DNA from: Mytilisepta virgata
Taxonomy: Eukaryota > Mollusca > Bivalvia > Mytilida > Mytilidae
DNA: 64,000 nucleotides
Assembly: GCA_028015205.1 (NCBI GenBank)
Contig: CM051516.1
Span: 35,788,230 to 35,852,229, forward strand
Direction of reading: 5' to 3'
Shown here: in pieces, positions 57,985 to 64,000 of the stretch
Position numbering within the stretch: position 1 is the first letter of the stretch
Layout of the letters: each line of letters starts with the position of its first letter
Made by a program: the position numbers and the translations under genes
The notes under the pieces: generated by a model
What the model was told of the DNA's origin: nothing
Database searches by the model: none
The model's input: only the letters and a program-made list of their open reading frames with translations

Positions 57985-58700
57985 GCACGAGATCAAAATA
58001 TTGGAAAACCGGTTGCCGATATAATGATTATAATTAATAAGCACAAGCATCAAAAATAAAAACAATGAAAAGAAACAGGTATCCAAACTCAGATAAGGGT
58101 TACCTCTGCATCAAAAAGAAGAGCCTAAGAAATTTCTGGTAATTTTTGTCAAATTTTGAACGAAAAATGTAAAGGCATTTGAGTAATGAATCATGCCAGG
58201 ACAAAAGTTCTGACTACTAGGCTGATAAGGCCCCCGGGGACTAACAGTCAACCAGCAGTGACATAGAATCAGTGGTAGTATAAGTATTAAATATAGAGAT
58301 ACTGAAGACTGTTTTTTTTGTTTTCAATGTAACTGGTATTCTGTAAAGAAAACAACAAAAATTCAAACGTCTACAATTGTTCATTCAAATTATAAATATA
58401 TTGTTTACCAGAGATCTCTACAAATGTTAGCTGTAACAAAAACATAAGAGAAGTAAACCAATGACTTGACCTAAATGCTGTTTGTTCATCAGAAATGGTA
58501 TAAATGAATTTGCAAGGAAAACGTCTTATTAAGTAATCCCATATTCTAAAAACCAAGTAAATGAATAAATTTATCTATTCAAGATGTATCATGTGTATAT
58601 ATATTAAAAACATTTTTTGTTATTGAGTTATATTATAGATTATTAATCTAATCAATTTATTTATATTTATATGAAAGTACCTTTTTGGCATTATCTTGTT
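57985..58700 (+). other. EGF-array unit, 3' part (5' cut by LINE 2)
   Basis: Colinear with 59126-59880: ATCAAAATATTGGAAAACCGG at 58005, GGTATCCAAACTCAG at 58077, GAAGAGCC...AGAAATTTCTGGTAA at 58118, and AGAGATCTCTACAAATGT at 58409. It shows that an EGF exon once lay upstream and was displaced or removed by the LINE at 55.5-57.98 kb. More diverged than the later units. Confidence 0.6.
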
Positions 58701-58799
58701 GAAAGTGTAATATGTTCTGTAATAAGACCAATCAAAACCTTTTTGAATTTAATAGACACTACTCTACATTGATATTATATATCTCTTTTTCTTTGATAG

Positions 58800-58937
58800 A
58801 GATCTCCAACACTGCCAAGTGCAACAGTACAGAAAAGGCTACAGACCAATGCCGAGATACCAATGCTGTATGTTCATCGAATGAATGTGTTTGCAAGAAA
58901 GACTACTTTCTGAGTAATTCCAAAGTCTGTATACCAA
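58800..58937 (+). CDS. EGF-like (EB-type) exon, array copy 1
   Basis: 138 bp between TTTTTCTTTGATAG and GTAAGTAA. Phase 1 at both ends (46 codons' worth). It encodes one six-Cys module with spacing C-x9-C-x6-C-x4-C-x1-C-x11-C, for example TDQCRDTNAVC and CVCKKDYFLSN. In the family such modules are extracellular, with three disulfides. The polypyrimidine tract, AG and consensus donor make it a convincing internal exon. Upstream readthrough codons (FCNKTNQ...) are intronic. Flanking exons of the gene are not in the window, so the protein identity (secreted or receptor type) is open. Confidence 0.82.
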
Positions 58938-59992
58938 GTAAGTAAATAGAAGACATTTGTATTCCAGAAACATTATTTTTTATAATTTAAAGGCGGGTAT
59001 ACTTTGCATATTTGTGATGATTAAACATTAAATCCGGTTTTTGTATAATAAAACGTATCACAAAATACAAAAATAAAATTGATGCACTGTATGGCCATTT
59101 TGTTGACTGACAACTCATTAGTAGTGCTCGAGATCAAAATATTGGAAAACCGGTTAAAGATGTAGTTATGAATTAATTACACAACCATTAACAATCAAAA
59201 CAATTAAATAGACAGGTATCCAAACTCAGCTAGGGGTAACCTCTGCATCAAAAGGAAGAGCCATAGAAATTTCTGGTAAGTTTTGTCAATTTTTGAACGG
59301 AAAATTTAAAGGCATTTGAGTAATGAAACATGTCAGGAAAAACGTTCTGGCTACTGGGCTGATAATGCCTTCGGGGACCAACAGTCGACCAGCTGTGACA
59401 TAGACCCAGTGGTTGTAATAAAACATATCACAAAATACCGAAAAAATTTGATGGACTGTATGGCCATTTCGTTGACTGGCAATTCATCAGCAGTGCTCGA
59501 GAACAAAATAATAGAAAACCGGTTAAAGGGTATTTTGTAAAGAAAACCACAAAAAATCAAACGTTTACAATTGTTCATTCAATTTATAAATATATTGTTT
59601 ACCAGAGATCTCTACAAATGTCAGCTGTAACAAAAACATAAGAGAAGTAAACCAATGACTTGACCTGTTTGTTCATCAGAAATGGTATAAGTGAATTTGC
59701 AAGGAAAACGTCTTATTAAGTAATCCCATATTCTAAAAACTAAGTAAATGAATAAATTTATCTTTTCAAGATGTATCATGTGTATATATATTAAAAACAT
59801 TTTTTGTTATTGAGTTATATTATAGATTATTAATGTAATCAATTTATTTATATGAAAGTATCTTTTAAAGAGGTTTTTTGGCATTATCTTGTTGAAAGTG
59901 TAATATGTTCTGTAATAAGACCAAGCAAAACCTTTTTGAATTTAATAGACACTACTCTACATTGATATTATATATCTCTTTTTCTTTGATAG

Positions 59993-60130
59993 AGATTTCC
60001 AACATTGCCAAGTGCAACAGTACAGAAAAGGCTACAGACCAATGCCGAGATACCAATGCTGTATGTTCATCGAATGAATGTGTTTGCAAGAAAGACTACT
60101 TTCTGAGTAATTCCAAAGTCTGTATACAAA
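59993..60130 (+). CDS. EGF-like exon, array copy 2
   Basis: Same 138-bp phase 1-1 exon. Differences from copy 1 are few: an Ile for Thr before AKC and Gln for Pro at the last full codon (VCIQ). All six Cys are kept and splice sites are intact. Confidence 0.82.
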
Positions 60131-60925
60131 GTAAGTAAATAGAAGACATTTGTATTCCAGAAACATTATTTTTTATAATTTAAAGGCGGGTATACTTTGC
60201 ATATTTGTGATGATTAAACATTAAATCCGGTTTTTGTATAATAAAACGTATCACAAAATACAAAAATAAAATTGATGCACTGTATGGCCATTTTGTTGAC
60301 TGACAACTCATTAGCAGTGCTCGAGATCAAAATATTGGAAAACGTGTTAAAGATGTAATTATGAATTAATTACACAACCATTAAAAATCAAAACAATTAA
60401 ATAGACAGGTATCCAAACTCAGCTAAGGATAACCTCTGCATAAAAGGAAGAGCCATAGAAATTTCTGGTAAGTTTTGTCAATTTTTGAACGGAAAATTTA
60501 AAGGCATTTGAGTAATGAAACATGTCAGGAAAAACGTTCTGGCTACTGGGCTGATAATGCCTTCGGGGACCAACAGTCGACCAGCTGTGACATAGACCCA
60601 GTGGTTGTAATAAAACATATCACAAAATACCGAAATAAATTTGATGGACTGTATGGCCATTTCGTTGACTGGCAATTCATCAGCAGTGCTCGAGAACAAA
60701 ATAATTGAAAACCGGTTAAAGGGTATTTTGTAAAGAAAACCACAAAAATTCAAACGTTTACAATTGTTCATTCAAATTATAAATATATTGTTTACCAGAG
60801 ATCTCTACAAATGTTAGCTGTAACAAATACATAAGTAAACCAATAACTTGACCTAAATACTGTTTGTTCATGAGAAATGGTATCAATGTATGTGCAAAGA
60901 AAGCGTCTTTTTAAGTAATAAAAGT

Positions 60926-61300
60926 GATAATGCCTTCGGGGACCAACAGTCGACCAGCTGTGACATAGACCCAGTGGTTGTAATAAAACATATCACAAAA
61001 TACCGAAATAAATTTGATGGACTGTATGGCCATTTCGTTGACTGACAATTCATCAGCAGTGCTCGAGAACAAAGTAATGGAAAACCGGTTAAAGGGTATT
61101 TTGTAAAGAAAACCACAAAAATTCAAACGTTTACAATTGTTCATTCAATTTATAAATATATTGTTTACCAGAGATCTCTACAAATGTCAGCTGTAACAAA
61201 TACATAAGTAAACCAATAACTTGACCTAAATACTGTTTGTTCATGAGAAATGGTATCAATGTATGTGCAAAGAAAGCGTCTTTTTAAGTAATACCATAGT
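60926..61300 (+). repeat. Extra 373-bp partial unit in array unit 2
   Basis: GATAATGCCTTCGGGGACC at 60553 recurs at 60926, and the following ~330 bp match. The duplication breakpoint is the string AAAGTGATAA at 60921. Confidence 0.8.
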
Positions 61301-61960
61301 CTAAAAACCAAGTAAATGAATAAATTTATCTATTCAAGATGTATCATGTGTATATTTATTAAATTTTTTTATTGTTATTGACAAAAATAATAGATTATTA
61401 ATATTCTAAAAACATTATTTTTTATAATTTAAAGGCGGGTTTACTTTGGAAATTTGTGATGACTAAAAACAAAATCAAGTTTATCTATAAAATATTAAAT
61501 ATAGAGATAGTGGAAGACTGTTTTTGTTTTCAGGGTAACAGGTATTTTGTAAAGAAAACCACAAAATTTAAACATTTACAATTATTTGTTCATTCAAATT
61601 ATGAATATATTTTTTACCAGAGATCTATACAATTGTTAGCTGGAACAAAAACATAGGAGCAGTAAACTAACGAATTGACCTAAATGGTATTTGTTGATTA
61701 GAAATGGTAAAAAATGTATATGTATCTATTCAAGATTAATCATGTGTATATATATTTAAAATGTTTTTGTTATTGAGTTATATTATAGATTATTAATATA
61801 ATCAATTTCTTTATACGAAAGTACCTTTTATTAAAGACGCTTTTTTTGACATTATCTTGTTGAAAGTGTAATATGTTCTGTAATAAGACCAATCAAAACC
61901 TTTTTGAATTTAATAGACACTACTCTACATTGATATTATATATCTCTTTTTCTTTGATAG

Positions 61961-62098
61961 AAATCTCCAACACTGCCAAGTGCAACAGTACAGAAAAGGC
62001 TACAGACCAATGCCGAGATACCAATGCTGTATGTTCATCGAATGAATGTGTTTGCAAGGAAGACTACTTTCTGAGTAATTCCAAAGTCTGTATACCAA
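61961..62098 (+). CDS. EGF-like exon, array copy 3
   Basis: 138 bp, phase 1-1. It begins AAATCTCC instead of AGATCTCC (Glu to Lys depends on the upstream base) and has KED for KKD after the fifth Cys. Cysteines and splice sites are intact. Confidence 0.82.
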
Positions 62099-63561
62099 GT
62101 AAGTAAATAGAAGACATTTGTATTCCAGAAACATTATTTTTTATGATTTAAAGGCGGGTCTACTTTGCATATTTGTGATAATTAAAAATAAAATCCAGTT
62201 TTCGTATAATAAAACGTATCACAAAATACCGAAATAAAATTGATGCCCTGTATGACCATTTCGTCGACTGACAACTCATTAGCATTGCCCGAGATCAAAA
62301 TATTGAAAAACCGGTTAAAGATATAATGATGAATTAATTACACAACCATCAAAAATCAAAACAATTAAATAAACAGGTATCCAAACTCAGCTAAGGGTTA
62401 CCTCTGCATCAAAAGGAAGAGCCTTAGAAATTTCTGGTAATTTTTGTCAAATTTTGAACGGAAAATTTAAAGGCATTTGAGTAATGAAACATGTCAGGAA
62501 AAACTTTCTGGCTACTGGGCTGATAATGCCTTCGGGGACAAACAGTCTACAAGCTGTGACATATACCCAGTGGTTGTAATAAAACATATCACAAATTACC
62601 GACATAAATTTGATGGACTGTATGGCCATTTCGTTGACTGACAACTCATCAGCAGTGCTCGAGATCAAAATACTGGAAAACCGGTTAAAGGGTATTTTGT
62701 AAAGAAAACCACAAAAATTCAAACGTTTACAATTGTTCATTCAAATTATAAATATATTGTTTACCAGAGATCTCTACAAATGTCAGCTGTAACAGAAACA
62801 TAAGAGCAGTAAACCAATGACTTGACCTAAATACTGTTTGTTCATGAGAAATGGTATAAATGTATCTGCAAAGAAAACGTCTTTTTAAGTAATCCCATAG
62901 TCTAAAAACCAAGTAGATGAATACATTTATCTATTCAAGATTTATCGTGTTTATATGTATTAAAAACATTTTTTGTTATTGACTAAAATAATAGATTATT
63001 AATATTCTAAAAACATTATTTTTTATAATTTAAAGGCGGGTTTACTTTGGAAATTTGTGATGACTAAAAACAAAATCAAGTTTATCTATAAAATATTAAA
63101 TATAGAGATAGTAAAAGTCTGTTTTTGTTTTCAGTGTAACAGGTATTTTGTAAAGAAAACCACAAAATTTAAACGTTTACAATTAATTGTTCATTCAAAT
63201 TATGAATATATTTTTTACCAGATATCTATACAATTGTTAGCTGGAAAAAAAATATAAGAGCAGTAAACTAACGAATTGACCTAAATGGTATTTGTTGATT
63301 AGAAATGGTAAAAAATGTATATGTATCTATTCAAGATGTATCATGTATATATATATTAAAAATGTTTTTTGTTATTGAGTTATATTATAGATTATTAATA
63401 TAATCAATTTCTTTATACGAAAGTACCTTTTATTGCAGACGCTTTTTTGGCATTATCTTGTTGAAAGTGTAATATGTTCTGTAATAAGACCAATCAACAC
63501 CTTTTTGAATTTAATAGACACTACTCTACATTGATATTATATATCTCTTTTTCTTTGATAG

Positions 63562-63699
63562 AGATCTCCAACACTGCCAAGTGCAACAGTACGGAAAAGG
63601 CTACAGACCAATGCCGAGATACCAATGCTGTATGTTCATCGAATGAATGTGTTTGCAAGAAAGACTACTTTCTGAGTAATTCCAAAGTCTGTATACCAA
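63562..63699 (+). CDS. EGF-like exon, array copy 4
   Basis: 138 bp, phase 1-1. Protein identical to copy 1; one silent change seen (ACGGAA for ACAGAA). The intron that follows runs to the window end. Confidence 0.82.
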
Positions 63700-64000
63700 G
63701 TAAGTAAATAGAAGACATTTGTATTCCAGAAACATTATTTTTTATAATTTAAAGGCGGGTATACTTTGCATATTTGTGATGATTAAAAATTAAATCCGGT
63801 TTTTGTATAATAAAACGTATCACAAAATACCAAAATAGAATTGATGCACTGTATGGCCATTTCGTTGACTGACAACTCATTAGCAGTGCTCGAGATCAAA
63901 ATATTGGAAAACCGGTTAAAGATGTAATTATGAATTAATTACACAACTATTAAAAATCAAAACAATTAAATAGACAGGTATCCAAATTCAGATAAGTGTT

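Larger units (their letters stand above)
50340..57985 (-). mobile_element. Non-LTR retrotransposon 2 (ORF1 with esterase, ORF2 with EN-RT), split by insertions
   Basis: Read leftward: ORF1 N-part and coiled coil (57786-56900), [Penelope 3' fragment 56860-56334], ORF1 esterase (56300-55573), [TTAA-flanked element 55452-53739], ORF2 endonuclease (53690-52690), RT (52350-51230) and C-terminus (to about 50600), then a 3' UTR ending about 50340. The pieces are colinear with a CR1/L2-like LINE. The 5' edge at about 57985 lies inside an EGF-gene repeat unit. Confidence 0.72.
58700..64000 (+). repeat. Tandem array of EGF-exon units
   Basis: Four units start near 58700, 59900, 61870 and 63470. Exon starts are spaced 1193, 1968 and 1601 bp apart. 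Introns as well as exons are nearly identical, so the array is young. Length differences come from an extra 373-bp partial repeat in unit 2 and from the presence or absence of a ~530-bp block (61430-61960 and 63030-63560). The array runs off the window end. Confidence 0.85.

Noticed and set aside
59316..59540. 74-codon frame starting SNETCQEKRSGYW, repeated in the array
   Set aside because: Repeated only because the whole unit is repeated; frame is not kept at 24430 and 58190, and no clean splice pair brackets it.
1..64000. Prokaryotic systems (CRISPR, operons, defence islands)
   Set aside because: Splice signals, LINE/Penelope/SINE content, EGF exons and the repeat landscape show an animal nuclear genome.

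Overview
The window is animal nuclear DNA, AT-rich and dominated by transposable elements. The best guess is a marine bivalve, probably mussel-like. The guess rests on repeat families I associate with bivalves: hairpin-ended elements with internal tandem repeats, a tRNA-derived SINE, Penelope-like elements, and EGF-like exons bounded by GTAAGT and AG. The species cannot be fixed by eye. No rRNA, intact tRNA or CRISPR array was seen.

Layout. (1) 1-13,540: a decayed Polinton/Maverick (adintovirus-like) element. It keeps relics of a two-TM protein, adenain-like protease, pVI/X-like capsid-cement protein, jelly-roll capsid protein, zinc-ribbon/phospholipase A2 protein, chromodomain integrase, packaging ATPase, protein-primed-type DNA polymerase B, penton-like protein and a fibre-like protein. 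Nearly all carry stops or frameshifts, several have lost catalytic residues, and other repeats have inserted into the element. (2) 14-20 kb: a dispersed repeat with a hairpin MITE, then a ~3 kb element with long inverted ends and a central palindrome. (3) 20.2-24.7 kb: one host EGF-like exon and a downstream conserved block, separated by a Penelope fragment, a SINE and a ~2 kb hairpin-ended element. (4) 24.7-36 kb: dispersed repeats, a Penelope RT fragment, and a non-LTR retrotransposon (EN, RT, C-terminal Cys/His) with a second Penelope element inserted into its RT. (5) 36.1-39.15 kb: a decayed copy of a large multi-copy invertebrate gene, minus strand. (6) 39.6-50 kb: AT-rich DNA with minisatellites, small hairpin elements and a Helitron-like element nested in another repeat. 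(7) 50.3-58.0 kb: a second non-LTR retrotransposon on the minus strand (ORF1 with coiled coil and SGNH-type esterase, then EN-RT), split by a Penelope 3' fragment and a TTAA-flanked inverted-repeat element. (8) 58.0-64.0 kb: a recent tandem array of a host gene segment with four nearly identical 138-bp EGF-like exons, each symmetric phase 1-1.

How it fits together. The only host gene with clear support is a plus-strand secreted or membrane multi-EGF gene, with exons at 20.2 kb and 58.8-63.7 kb. The DNA between them looks like one very large intron or a disrupted paralogue, filled by nested transposons. Their order of insertion can partly be read from which element interrupts which. Some Polinton genes are arranged as divergent pairs over very short AT-rich gaps, as in compact viral genomes, but the element looks inactive.
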